Below, piece after piece: positions 52,131 to 63,960 of a stretch of DNA of 64,000 bases. Position 1 is the first letter of the stretch, and each line of letters begins with the position of its first letter. Origin of the DNA: Galeruca laticollis (Eukaryota > Arthropoda > Insecta > Coleoptera > Chrysomelidae); assembly GCA_963921935.1 (NCBI GenBank), contig OY998175.1, positions 264,237,709 through 264,301,708 on the forward strand, written 5' to 3'. The notes below the pieces were generated by a model, which had not been told where the DNA came from, ran no database searches, and saw only the letters and a program-made list of their open reading frames with translations. A program made the translations under genes and the position numbers.

Positions 52131-53270
52131 AATTTTTTTTTAATTTTCATTTTTTTATAATTATATTGTGGAATTATTTATAAAGAGTAAATTTCTAATT
52201 AATAAATATTTTAGCTTCTAATTGTTGATTACCTAGCGGCTAGAAAGCACGTCTCATAATAAGAAGTTTCAATGTTCCATCTTGAAACAACTACAGTTTT
52301 ATCCTTTCCATGAAATCTAAGCAACTTTTTGTGAGAAAAGAGCTTTTCTAATTGAAGTTATTGTGATACACCTATTCCAATATTATTCAAAATATATAAC
52401 TGTATATTTTCGATACATAGAACTGAGCATCAGTTATTACAACTGACTGATAAAGTGCTTCGTATCTAGCACACAACTGTATTGATGTCGCAATATACTA
52501 CAGCCCTATATGGAACGAATGATCTAATTGACGAAAGACTCTTCCGTACAATAAAATTCCCTTTTATTCTCGATAATGCAAAAAAACCTGAACATGGATC
52601 TGGATGTAAGATATATTTCAAATGCTCTCAATATTCAATCAATTTATATCAAGCTGTACCTAACAAGTGACTTTCGACAAGTAAAAGGATGTACAGATTT
52701 CGTGAGACTTCAATGTCGGTTTCAATAGGATTTGAGAATGTAGTTCCTTGCGTTTCTTATTGACTCCATGCGAGTTTTGAAATCAGTGAATTATGTTCTA
52801 TTATTGAGTAGATTATTTTCCAAGGTTGTGAGTGCAAACTTCATTCACATTGTGATTAAGTTGTATGATCAAGCTACAGAGAAAATAAATACGATAAATG
52901 GAAACTATTCCAAGGAATTCATTATATCTACATATTTTACAAGAAGTCCCACTCAGGATTGCGTTATTTGCTTCATAAATTCTATATCTATTGAAAACAC
53001 AGCATGAAAACGTCCAGTGTATCTACTGTGGTGGATTTCCGAGCCTTGTTACAAAAAATCACCTAAAAATTATGCGTTCTTCAAATGTGTTCGTTGGGAA
53101 ATACAGGTTGTTCCAAAAGTTTTTAACAGGCCATAACTCTGTAAAATATGAATATTTTCATTTGAAAATTGAGAAATGTCAATTGCATCTACAGTTCTAT
53201 AATTTGAGGTATACTTGAGATTGGTGACGTCGTCAAAGGCATTGAAATGAAAGGGTTTTCTATCCCCAAT
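52131..53270. other. no gene seen
   Basis: AT-rich. Around 53105 the phrase CAGGTTGTTCCAAAAGTTTT resembles ends of insect MITEs, but no opposite end is found. Ends at the TTAA site of piggyBac C. Confidence 0.4.
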
Positions 53271-53274
53271 TTAA

Positions 53275-55592
53275 CCTTCCGTTGGTCGCGCCCGGTCTCA
53301 GGGACCGGGGCATAATAAACTAATGCCTATTTTTCTAAATATCGGAGTGAGAGATAGCGGGGATCGTCTACCTTCCTAACGCAGCTTTCTTTTAGCGGCA
53401 GTACGTAAGTGAGCGCCGTGGGAGTAAGGTGGTATGTGTTAGGGCGTTTCCCGGAATCTCAGACCGGCGCGACTATTAGTGATACATTATTTATGTGTAC
53501 TCTGAAAGCGAATTTTCAAAATAATGGCGAGTTATGAGCAAGAAGAAGCCCGTCTTAGGCAGTTGATGGAAGAAGCGTTTGACGAGGAAAGTGTGGCAGA
53601 TGTTTGCGATGACCAATCCGATTGTGAGCAGCAATCAGATCATGACACGGATACCGAACAAGAAATTAGCGACACGGAAGAAGCAGAGTATAGTGAACCT
53701 TTGCCATATTATAAGGGTATTAATTTTAAAATATATTCTTAGTTAAGTTTCTACTATATTTTGTTTTTAGGAAAGGATGGATCGGTATGGAAGAAACATC
53801 CACCAAGTCGTAAAACTGTGAGAACAAGAAAAGAGAACATAATAAAAAGATTACCCGGATGTACTTCAGTAACTAAACCGCTAAAAGAAATTTTTGATAT
53901 ATTTAACTACTTCATAAATGAGGAAATGGTTCAATTAATTGTAGATTCAACAAACACGTTCATTGACTCGATCAGATCAGACTATGCCAGAGATAGAGAT
54001 GCGCTTCCCACCAATTCTGTAGAAATACGAGCCTTATTTGGCTTAGTATACTTGGCTGGAATTACAGGCTCAAACAAGACAAATACCGCCGATTTGTGGG
54101 ACAGGAATGGTTATGGCGTGGAAATGTCACATCTTGGAATGTCACTGCAAAGGTTTCGATTTTTACTAAGGTGCCTCAGATTCGACGATAAAAATACACG
54201 TGAAGAACGGCAAAAAACTGACAAACTAGCTCCGATCCGTAGTCTGTTTGATATGTTTGTAGAAAACTGTCAAAACGGATATCACTTTTCTGAGTATGTT
54301 ACGATTGATGAAATGTTGCCTGGTTTTAGAGGGCGATGTAGCTTTAGGCAATACATACCATCAAAGCCCAATAAATATGGCATAAAGTTATTCGCCTTAT
54401 GTGATGCTAAGATGTTTTATACATCAAAACTCGAAGTTTATGTTGGAAAGCAGCCAGAAGGGCCATATGAAATGTCTAATAAGCCAGAAGATATAGTACT
54501 TAGAACTTGTCAACACCTTTCGGGCTCCAATCGAAACATAACCATGGACAACTGGTTCACTTCGGTCCCTTTAGCTCGAAAATTACTTACAGACTATAAA
54601 CTGACTTCCATTGGAACCCTTAGAAAAAACAAAAGGGAATTACCCGATGAATTTTCAAAGCCTGCAAAAAGACCCGAACATACTAGCATGTTTGGTTTTA
54701 CTGAAGACTGTACCATCGTCTCATATATACCTAAAAAAAAGAAGAATGTCATTATGCTCTCTACTATGCATCACCACGATGATATAGATGAAAGTACAGG
54801 AGACCATCAGAAACCGGTTATTATCACTACGTATAACTCAACAAAAGGAGGTGTGGACGTCGTGGACAAACTCATCGCGACTTATAATTGTTCAAGAACT
54901 ACGCGGAGATGGCCAATGGTTTTACTCTATCTGATTCTAAATGTCACTGGGATTAACTCGCAAGTAATTTACTTCTCCAATCATCCAGATACCAAATATG
55001 CCAGAAGATTTTTTTTGAAAATGTTGTCCGAAGAACTTATTCGCCACCATTTGAAAGTCCGTGCTCTCCAGACTAATCTTCCGCGAAGTTTAAGGGCCCG
55101 TTTGCTAGATTTTTCCGACCCACCAGCCGACGTACCAGTAGAAAATGTTAGACCAGGTAGATGCGCTTATTGCGATTGGAGAAAAAACCGAAAAACCAAG
55201 TATTGTTGTTTTAAATGCAGTACTTATATGTGTTTAGAGCACATTGTCGCTATTTGTCAAACTTGCCGCGACAATGTAGTTTAGTTATTTTTGTACCATG
55301 TATTCAACATTTATTTATATAAAATGGAAAGTTCATATTATTTTTGTACTAATTAAGGTCCATGTAGTTTATTTTATGTTACGTTACTTAAATATGTAAT
55401 AGCTGCAATGTTTCTTTGTAACAACATAATACTTTTATTTGATTTATATTAAAAAATCTAAATATAGCATGTTTTTCTATAGCTCACATGAAAAATCACA
55501 TTTATTTTCACTAATTCCCAATTTAACTAAACCCGGTCTAGGAGACCGGCGCGACTATTTGACTCATAAATTAAGGCGCGACCAACGGAACG
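53275..55592 (+). mobile_element. piggyBac-type DNA transposon C, apparently intact (2318 bp)
   Basis: TTAA lies at 53271-53274 and 55593-55596. The ends are CCTTCCGTTGGTCGCGC and, inward from the right, CGTTCCGTTGGTCGCGC: 16 of 17 match. Inside each end is a CCGGTCT...GACCGG palindrome (53292-53308 and 55533-55549) and a 17-bp direct repeat AGACCGGCGCGACTATT (53461-53477 and 55543-55559). The transposase is uninterrupted except for a short intron. Confidence 0.93.
53524..55284 (+). CDS. piggyBac transposase C (two exons, intact)
   Basis: Exons 53524-53716 and 53771-55284 are joined across a 54-bp intron (donor GG|GTATTA, acceptor TTTTTAG|GA, phase 1) and give about 568 residues, normal for the family. 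Residues 1-60 are acidic. The core opens with GKDGSVW. The DDD/D catalytic acids are D54307 (TIDEMLPGFRGRC), D54547 (ITMDNWFTS), D54856 and D54865 (GGVDVVDKL). The C-terminus is a cysteine-rich domain, CAYC...CCFKC...C..H...CQTC, which in piggyBac binds the terminal repeats. The enzyme excises and inserts at TTAA in the nucleus. No stop or shift is present, so the element may be recently or currently active. Not a host gene by context: TTAA and inverted ends bound it tightly. Confidence 0.93.
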
Positions 55593-55596
55593 TTAA

Positions 55597-56149
55597 CGCT
55601 ATACTACAATGAGGGTATTATTGTTAATAAATATGCTACGTTTCCAATTTAATCGTGCATTTATCATGTCCAAAGTATCCTGAAGCTAGCATATATTCAC
55701 ATTTTAACTAGTTTTTACGAATTCGAAAGAAATGCAAGTTGGATTTGGGATATTGATTGAATGGTTTTTTGACAACTAGAAAAAGTATAATAACACCTGA
55801 TTTCATTTCCTTCTACCTAATAAGTATATTGCAGTTTTAAAACAGAATTTTGAAATATCAAAATGTATACAGTAGTAAAAGTTGCCATTCCAATTTACTC
55901 CTAATGAGTACCTAGATGTGTTGTTAATTTATGGTGAATGTAGGAAAAACGCTAGAAATGCTCAAGCCTGACACGCGGAACGCTTTCACGAAAGAAGATA
56001 ACATTCATATGTAACATTTACTACAGTTGAGGAGAAGATGCGGAAAGTTTCATTTCCGAATGCTAAACATAGAAATCATAAAATACCAATACATACCGAA
56101 CAAAACGCGTTGAATGTTTTGGCATATGTAGCGATTATTCCACGTGTTT
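55597..56149. other. no feature seen
   Basis: AT-rich flank; nothing recognised. Confidence 0.4.
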
Positions 56150-56550
56150 CCATAGGGCCCAATTGTCGTCTTATATACCTTATATGTGAATTAATAATAT
56201 TGGACAAGAATAAGATATTATCTTGTTAATCTCGACCTAGGCGAAAGCCAGCTTGACAATCTGGCAGGGTATTACATTCATCAGTCCTTTCCGACAGTCG
56301 GCTTATAATTAGGGAAGTGAATATTTTGGCACAACAGTTAACAAGAGCTAATCCCCTGTAGTTTCTATGATCATCTGTCGAACCTCCCTTATGCAACATT
56401 GTTAACAGATTCTTAGAGCTTGATTTCGGAAATATTGAATTGAATAAAGATGCTAAATAAATTATCCAGTTATTTGAAATAATTTTAATAAATTCGTTTG
56501 TTAATTCATGGTATCCAGGGTACTTGTTTTTTTTTACATTTATTAATGAC

Positions 56551-56991
56551 GGGTATAACCGCATTGCACCTATTCTACCTGGTCTAATCCGGGTCTCAAA
56601 AGGGTCGGGAATTTATGATAACCCAGTTGCGCCGATGGTAAAAATCGAAAATTTCAAGTTTCGACATTGAAGTGTAACAAAACTTGGTATAAAGTGGAGG
56701 TGTACCTATAAAAACTGTACTTCCAAGTTATGCACCGATGAAAGATTGAATACAATTTTGGTTAGTTTAGGTTAGGTTAGGTTACGTTAGGTTAGGTAAA
56801 TGTCTTGTACACTTTGACTAAATGTCTTGTATACTTTGTCAATGATTATTTGGAGTATTTTAGTTGAAAAGTTAAACCGGGATTCCCGCGCAAGTGGGTC
56901 ATGGTGATTTTAGGGGCTGGTCGGTTGCGGGCGCAATTGGGTTATACGATTTCTTGTACCTTTTCAAAATTGGCGCAACTGGGCTATGCCC
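56551..56991. mobile_element. hAT-like MITE (441 bp)
   Basis: 8-bp target duplications are TTAATGAC (56543-56550) and TCAATGAC (56992-56999), differing at one base. The ends GGGTATAACCGCATTGCACC and, inward from the right, GGGCATAGCCCAGTTGCGCC match at 14 of 20. Further internal inverted matches include AACCCAGTTGCGCC (left) and GGCGCAATTGGGTT (right). 8-bp duplications fit hAT. It carries a short TTAGG array and no coding frame. Confidence 0.72.
56767..56796 (+). repeat. interstitial TTAGG telomere-type repeat
   Basis: Six pentamers in a row, five TTAGG and one TTACG, inside the hAT-like MITE. TTAGG is the ancestral telomere repeat of insects. Confidence 0.9.
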
Positions 56992-57200
56992 TCAATGACT
57001 TTATAAATCTCATTTCTGTGGAAATGAGCATCCAGAAAGGAGTGGGTGGCATCCTGAAAATCAAGAATCAGCGTTGGTCTAGAAGGATACATGGTTTCGT
57101 AAAATTTTTCCCAAATCAGTACCGTCATTGAGTGTACTACGGTACTGTTAAATTTTCTGCCAAAATTATTTTGTATTATGTGAGCTACATAATTTAACAA

Positions 57201-58364
57201 TTATTGTCTCCGTAATTTGATGAGCTTTTTAAATCAGATTTTATGTTTATGTGAGTTTGTTTTGAATTTAGGGAAAAATTTGACTTCTACAAATATTCAG
57301 AGCCTTTATCATATTATGTTTTAAGTTAATACATGAAACATAGAACCACAGTTTATTTGTATGCTTCTTATAAGCCTCATCAGCATTAGATATACAATGC
57401 GGTCCATATGTATGAAATAAATTCAATTTTAGCGTTTGTTAGGGGCAAAATTTGGGGAATGAGAGCAGTGATTGTGCACTAGCGTTCTTCGCTTCTAGCT
57501 GTCCCAGTAGCTCAGTCGGGCGTAGGTTCAACAATAAAAATTGATTTCGATTTCACTGAAATGTGTAGGGTTAAATTTTCCAGAACGCCACAGATTTCTA
57601 GCTAGTCAAAATCTGGAACCACCCAGATGGGATGGGACAACCCACTGCACGAATATTACTTAATAATAAAGATTGGCTATAAGGTTATGTAAATATCATT
57701 AGAAAAAATTAGAAAAGTTTCTTTCTCACTTCTGATTACCGGAGTAACTGGTATTATTAACTTGGATCAGAACAAAGAAATACTCAATAATCCTACTACA
57801 CAAAATATATTGAACCGGTTAAAATGTATCGGCACAAATGAAGCACACAACAATATTCTGTGGTTGTAAATGAGTACCCCACCAAACGAGTGGGTAAACT
57901 AAGATTGAAAAGGGTGTATCCGCTCAATAAACAAATATAACACCTGAATTGAGACTATCTGGGACATCACTATGATAGCTAACAGCTATGTACTATTGAA
58001 AATATATGCCTTAAGGGCGGTATCCACTTAAGATCTAAGATTTAGCTGCAGCTATTGTATGGTAGTGGTAGTGGCCTCTAAGCTTCTCAATATGTTTACC
58101 AAAGAATCCAGCGCATTGGTGAGTGTGTGGACTCTAGGAGGTGTACAGCACACGAAGACAAGCACGTAGTTACGAAGGAAGTAGAAGGTAGACTGTGTAA
58201 GGACTAATACTATGGACAGCGGAGACAATACACGTTGACAGTGATGAGTGGACACGCTGAAGATGGAGCTGTCACAAAGCTGGGAGTTGAAATTCGAATG
58301 CAGTGGCTTCAAACTCGATATACGAATATGAATCTTTAAACTGATGTGAAGGCTGTACGTTGAC
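57201..58364. other. no gene; possible tRNA-like box
   Basis: At 57508-57520 TAGCTCAGTCGGG resembles a tRNA A box, with GGTTCAA only a few bases later. The spacing is wrong for a tRNA or SINE promoter. The rest shows nothing. Ends at the TTAA site of piggyBac D. Confidence 0.35.
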
Positions 58365-58368
58365 TTAA

Positions 58369-60754
58369 CCCTTCGCTACTCACGCCTACATTTTTTACTT
58401 GAGTACTCGCGTGGGGTATTTTGATACCCCAATTTTATTTTAATGGGAAACATTAAAAAAGAGTTCTTTGGGTTATTCATTATATGGCAAATTACGTAAA
58501 AACACCTACTTGTATGCTTTACAAAATAAACCAAACTTCATAATCACAAAAATTTATAATTATAAACATTTAGAAGCACAAGGTAAAAATTCAAAAAAAT
58601 GGCAACAAAACATTAATTGACTGAGTTTTCCGATTCAGAATCGTCATCCGCTCCATGTTTCAGGCAACTGTTGCAAACAATTTGTTGGTGGTTCTTACAT
58701 ATCCACTTGGTGCATTTGAGGCAACTTACTGGGGTTTTTTTGTCAAGACTACTGGGACACAAATAACACCTTCCTTTACCCGTTCTTGGCCTCTTTGGCA
58801 TATGTGTTTCAGGATCTTGAGCTCTTGCAGTTGTTGATGGTTCTTCGATATTTAGAAGAAGGAATCCCCGCTTCTTTATATTTCTTGGAATATTTTTGGC
58901 ATATATTCTTTTCAGAATTTGTGGACGAACTAATCCTTCAGCGATACTCCTCAAAAAACATTCTCTAGTGGGTTTTTGGAATCCATTGTTCAGTGCATAT
59001 AAACATATGGCATTAATTCCTGCAATATTGAGGATATTGAAAAAACCTGTAAGTGGCCAACGCTTGGTATTCCTAGCCACATCATAATGAGCGCACATCT
59101 TATCTACAACGTCCACTCCAGACTTTGTACGATTATATTCAAGTATAATCTCTGGTTTCAAAGAAGCTTCATCCACTTCATCATCGTGATGCATTGTGGA
59201 AATCAATAGGATATTCTTATATTTCTTTGGTACATAAGAAAGCAATGTGCAATGGTCTTTAAACGCAAACATGCTGCTCTGTACAGGTCTAGAACGCGTA
59301 TTGGTAAATTCGAAAGGAATTTCCTTTTTATTTTTGCGGATAGTTCCAATCATTGTCAGCTTATTTCTGAGCAATTCGAAAGCCAGGGGGATACTGGAGA
59401 ACCAGTTATCCATAGTAATATTGCGTCCGGTTCCTTTTAGATCCTCCACGAGGCGCATGACGACGTCGGCGGGCTTATTACTAAGGAAGTATGGGCCATC
59501 GGGTTGCACTCCAGCGTACATTTCTAACTTATACGTATACATGGTCTTTACATCCACGACTGCATATACCTTTAGCCCGTATTTACTTGGTTTACTCGGT
59601 ACATATTGTTTAAACGGGCATCTTCCTCTGAATGCCACAAGCTGCTCGTCTATTGTTAGATACGCACTTGGTGTGACTGAAGATTGACACTTTGTGTCAA
59701 AACGTTCGAATATGTCTCTAATAGGTGCCAACTTGTCCAAATTGCTCCTCTCCTGCCTGGTAGAAATATCATCAAATCTGATACATCGACAAAGAAATCT
59801 AAAACGGTTATATGTCATTGTAATAAATATATGTTCAATGCCTGTACCATTCGTGTTCCATAAAGATAAAACATTTTGTCTACCAGATTTCAAGACGCCG
59901 GCAAGATACAAAATCCCTACAAAAGTTTTAATTTCACAAACATCAGTTTTCTGTGCGTCTCTTTCTCAAGCAAAATTTTGTTGAATGTGCGATATATATA
60001 TGTTGGTACAATCCACAATTATAGCAAACATAGTGTCGTCAATGAAATTATAAAAACATTCCATATAAGACTTGGCATTTTTTGCATTGCCCACTGGACC
60101 AGGAACTTTCAAAACTATGTTATGAGATTTTGTTCTTGAAGAAGGTGGTTTCATTTTATTCCACTTACTCTGTTTATTCTTTCCTATGAAGTATGGACCC
60201 GTAGATTCACCAGAATCATCAGCCTGTGTAAGCGGATCTTCGAACGCACTCGCAGATTCGTCAGCAACATCTTGTGCTAGAGGATCTTCCATATAATCAG
60301 GATCTGCGTCTTGCTCACTATCTGTGCGTTCATCCTGTACTTCAATCGCGTCAACTTAGAACTCGTTGGGATCTTCTTCGCCATATACCTCCGGCTCCTC
60401 GTCAAGTTCCTCATACCATTTCAACCACTGTTCTGGATCCTTGGATTGATTTGTCCTGTTTTAACCTATATATAATAACCTATGTTCAAGTAATAGCAGA
60501 TTTATAGTATATAGTACACCTACCAAAAATATGACACGACCACTCACGTGGGGTATTTAAATACCCCAACGAGGTTCAATAGCGTATTTCGTAGAAGTTA
60601 GTGACTCGATAGCGACCACTCCCTAGCACAGATATCTACACACTATGCTTGAAGAATACACGAGGCGACGTGGAATTTCGCGATTCCCCCACCAAGATAT
60701 TGACATAGGATATGCCCGTGGGGTACTAAAATACCCCGCGCGAGTAGCGGAGGG
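58369..60754 (-). mobile_element. piggyBac-type DNA transposon D
   Basis: TTAA lies at 58365-58368 and 60755-60758. The ends are CCCTTCGCTACTCACGC and, inward from the right, CCCTCCGCTACTCGCGC: 15 of 17 match. Palindromes of the form GGGGTA-N6-TACCCC sit at 58413-58430, 60550-60567 and 60720-60737, usually with a CGTG just before. It encodes a nearly complete transposase on the minus strand. Confidence 0.9.
58613..60480 (-). pseudogene. piggyBac transposase pseudogene D (two nonsense codons)
   Basis: The frame is continuous apart from two stops, a TAA at 60358-60356 in the acidic N-terminus and a TGA at 59968-59966 just after HIQQNFA. Without frameshifts the rest is readable: NKQSKWNKMKPP, TIDEQLVAFRGRCPF (first D), NITMDNWFSSIPL (second D), SGVDVVDKM (third and fourth D), and a cysteine-rich tail CYLCPSSLDKKTPVSCLKC with CKNH..IVCNSC. 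So all catalytic residues are kept. A possible splice acceptor (TAAAACAG) precedes the N-terminal frame near 60460; the first exon was not found. Sequence differs clearly from A, B and C. The TGA may come from a CpG transition of CGA, which is inference. Confidence 0.9.
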
Positions 60755-60758
60755 TTAA

Positions 60759-63196
60759 TGGCCAAACGTGGATTAAATACGACCAGATGGTCGAATAAAC
60801 CCTCAATGTGACAGAGGATTCTTGGACGGCCCTGTTCGTCTATTTGCCGTATGACATCCAGCTCCTTTTCCGTGATTAAATCAATTGACGAACGGAATTC
60901 ATTGACCACCAAAATCCCGTAAATCGGAAGATTTTTCTTAAAATATACAGTGTCTATAATCGCAAACAATATATGAACTATATAATTGAAAGTTTCCAGC
61001 GAAGGGTTAGGAAATTCGACTCAATCAATCTTTTTTCAACTCAACACGGAGTTTCAAAAATAAATGATAAATGAACGATGAGATTAAATGAATTGGGAGA
61101 TGTGTACTTTTAGTCATCTATCACCCGCCAAGGTGCGTTAGCAGGATACTCGGAACTTGGAACATAGAACGTCAACATTGAGTAGAATACAAATGTCATG
61201 ACTCTATCAAGTTTTTACCGCAGATCATGCCCATTACATTTAAATTCGATATGAGAGACAATTAATAATCAGCTATCTGGCATTGAAATATAATGATTAT
61301 AGCAAGGTCAGGAAAATTTTAAAGTGGCCAATCACGTCATATCTGGCCGAACCAACACAACTACAATAAGGCATATGCCATTAGTCGAATCACATAGACA
61401 ATTAGGTGTTATAGAGAAACCAGAGATAGTTGAGGTGAATTCAAGGACATAATAACAATTGGGAAACTAAGCTGGCTTGCACAATAAACAAGAGTAATGT
61501 TAGGTTCATTCATATGTATCGAAGCGTAGCTGCTTCCCAAATGTGGTGTGATTTACATTCAATACCTCACACTTTATACTTTGTTACGGGTTAAAAGGAG
61601 TAGCTTACCTTACTATCATGGGTCGTGCAATATACATATAGTAAAATATTCAAGTGAAACAAATGAATTTATTATAATACGAGTACTTCTTTCTTACCAT
61701 TTCAGAGAATTTGGTTCACAAGCTAACACTTGTACACTATCCAATTAAGTCTCCATCAATTTTACTTTTTATCACTGAATGTATCTTATACAAGGGGAAA
61801 ATATTACTAAGAATATTTACTTTCAAAAATTGTAAACAAAACGGTTAATTCACATCAGAAATCCAAGGTTAGATTTCTTCCTCTTCTCTTCTTGATTTTA
61901 TTGTTAATTTGGACTCAACCTTTATAAACAAACATTTGTTTAAATGTTCTTCCAAGGTTAAAATCGCTAAGTGGTTTGCCAAAAAAGGGTTACTTTTTTG
62001 TTTTGGTTTCTTCTAGAATAACGTGGCACTTGCTAAAGCGTTAATCACATTTTGTGGATTTAATTTCAAAATTTGAGAGATATTTAAGATTTTTTTATGA
62101 ACTAATGTACCACTGAATAAGTATCATATATGTGAATATTATATGTATCTTTAAGATCATCTGAAATATATTTAATAACTCAACTTTGGTTAAGCCAAAG
62201 CCACTTTAAGGCCACATGTCAACTTAGGTAAGTTTGAAAGTAAATGATATATCCTTCACGTCATACTTTTCCAACAATGTATGATATACTAAAGTAAATA
62301 TTTGTCTTTTAGACCTTCATTTTCTTTTTCTGATTTTGCTCTTTTCTCCCTATTTCTGGCTTCACTTTTGTTCCCATTATATTACGCCGGATATTTCTTG
62401 ACCATTGGATCTACAGTCTACACATTAGGATAACACCGCTTTCATGTTCCTCTATATGCTTTCCAGTTGGTGACACTGTCTGAGTCAAAGAAGTATACTT
62501 GGATTCCTGACGTGTGACTCGGTTGCTGACAATTTGAATAATAGTATAAAGTACTCCCCTTATTCGATCGCAACACATTCCATAAGATAAGTGGTAGATA
62601 TAGGATCTCCATTTAACCAGTTATTATATTAATAGTTTTTTATCTTCTTTTAATTTAAAATATACTTCCCTACCTCTTCAAGATAAAATCGAAAAATCTA
62701 CAAGAAAATAAGAAATTAATAACATATAATACAGTTCCAAACTTCACAATTAGATTTATATAGGTAATTCATAACAAGTTAATAGAACTTATTTGTAGGC
62801 TGGCAGCACAAACTTGTGAACCTTAATCATATATACGTATATATCTTGAAAGGGGCTCTCGAACATTGCTAATCTATTATGATTATTTTTAAAGGCATTT
62901 AATTGTATCAACATCATTTGTTTTATAGCACATCGTAATAAAGTGATATATTTGAGAAAGAACCTGCACTGTTTGCTTTCAGAAAGCACTCCGAACCTAC
63001 TATTATATTCCTTTCCTAACCTCAGTACCGGGGGGACGAGAGTATATATAATAATGAAAAGCTTGTCTCTTGCATATGGTCGAAGATAGATAACAACTTA
63101 ATATGGACTAATTCCTAACTGCACTGAACTACACTCTACTAAAAGTGTGGTGGAAATTACTTTACACCACGCTACACCTTCAAGCAATCGTAATGA
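60759..63196. other. no gene recognised
   Basis: A minus-strand frame at 60969-60759 (EFRSSIDLITEKELDVIRQI) runs up to the piggyBac D insertion and may be the remnant of something it broke, but I recognise no family. From 61 to 63.2 kb I see only AT-rich sequence. Confidence 0.4.
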
Positions 63197-63330
63197 CCAA
63201 TGGCCAAGGTCTGTTAATTCTAATCATGAAACGATCGGAGTAACCGGGAGTGCAAACTAAAGGATCAATTGCCATGACCTGTTAGCTCTAATCATAGAAC
63301 AATCAGAGTCAGCAGAAGTGCAGTAAACAG
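63197..63330 (+). repeat. two-unit tandem repeat (~67 bp)
   Basis: Two diverged units share CCAATGGCCAAGGTCTGTTA / TCAATTGCCATGACCTGTTA, TCTAATCAT, and GAGT..GC..GAGTGCA / GAAGTGCAGTAAA. Confidence 0.6.
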
Positions 63331-63799
63331 GAGTGCGTTCGGTTATGACGAAGGGTGAAGAGTTTGTATCTATCGAATTATAATATCTCGATCAAGAAAG
63401 ACATTCTTCTTTCAAACAAAAGGAAGGGTTTCATTGTGCAAAATGAACCCCTAACACGTTTTTATGTACAATGTTAAAAAAACCTGAAACCGGTCGATTT
63501 TTATTCTCAAATTTACAGTATGAAAATATTATCTCCCTCTAACGCCCCCTCTAAATTATAAGTACCCCCTCGAAAATTTTAAATAAGAAAGGGGGTCGTG
63601 TGGCACCTTGTTAGAAAAAGATTTTAGTCCTCTGTTCAGCAATATAAGTTTTTTTTAAATTTGGTTCAATCATAACTGAGAAAGTTAATTTTTAAAATGT
63701 CAAACTTTGATAATGTTTTTATAACAAAAGTTTACGTAGAATGAAGATAATAATGTCGCATAATATTTAGAATGTATTTTTCAATGTACTTTACAATTA
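63331..63799. other. probable flank of the mariner-type fragment
   Basis: No frame. The TAAATTTGG-type AT-rich stretch before 63800 would be the 3' untranslated part of the mariner-like element, but no inverted end is visible. Confidence 0.4.
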
Positions 63800-63960
63800 A
63801 ATTGAATGTTCAAAATGACCACCATGCACTTCTTGGCAATAATCGAGGCGATTTTGGAATTCTCCTACAACATTTGGTATGATCTCAGGGGTTATTTTTT
63901 TAATTTCTTCCGTTATCCTTACTTTCAAATCAGCAATATTGTCTTGTCTATTAAAATATA
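63800..63960 (-). pseudogene. mariner-like transposase C-terminus (edge of window)
   Basis: The minus strand reads DLKVRITEEIKKITPEIIPN, then VVGEFQNRLDYCQEVHGGHF and EH. This is the standard end of the mariner-like family that has the DUF4817-type N-terminus ('lk.rI..ac..it.emL.nV...f..Rl..C.e..GgHFEh'). The catalytic domain should lie beyond the window's right edge. It is a separate copy from 228-507 and 36175-36360. Confidence 0.8.

Larger units (their letters stand above)
56150..57200 (-). pseudogene. LINE reverse transcriptase fragment, split by a hAT-like MITE
   Basis: The right part (57200-56992) ends SFLDAHFHRNEIYKVI, the run-up to the RT domain ('lD..ft..Ei..vi'). The left part (56550-56150) resumes VKKNKYPGYHELTNEFIK and continues MLHKGGSTDDHRNYRGLALV, KIFTSLIISRLSER, CQAGFRLGRD, stop, QDNILFLSNII. 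Between them lies a 441-bp element with an 8-bp duplication that falls exactly on this codon run. The catalytic YADD half is missing. The NYRG.AL...KIFT wording suggests a CR1/I-group rather than RTE element, but the clade is unsure. Confidence 0.75.

Noticed and set aside
50000..52300. Considered as an intact Penelope gene
   Set aside because: At least six in-frame stops and several frameshifts were read directly.
57495..57535. tRNA-like A box (TAGCTCAGTCGGG) and a GGTTCAA box
   Set aside because: The boxes are only about 4 bases apart; no cloverleaf can form, so neither a tRNA nor an intact SINE promoter is supported.
58052..58312. 86-codon minus-strand frame left of piggyBac D
   Set aside because: No recognisable domain, and no clear continuity with the frame at 60759-60969 across the insertion site.
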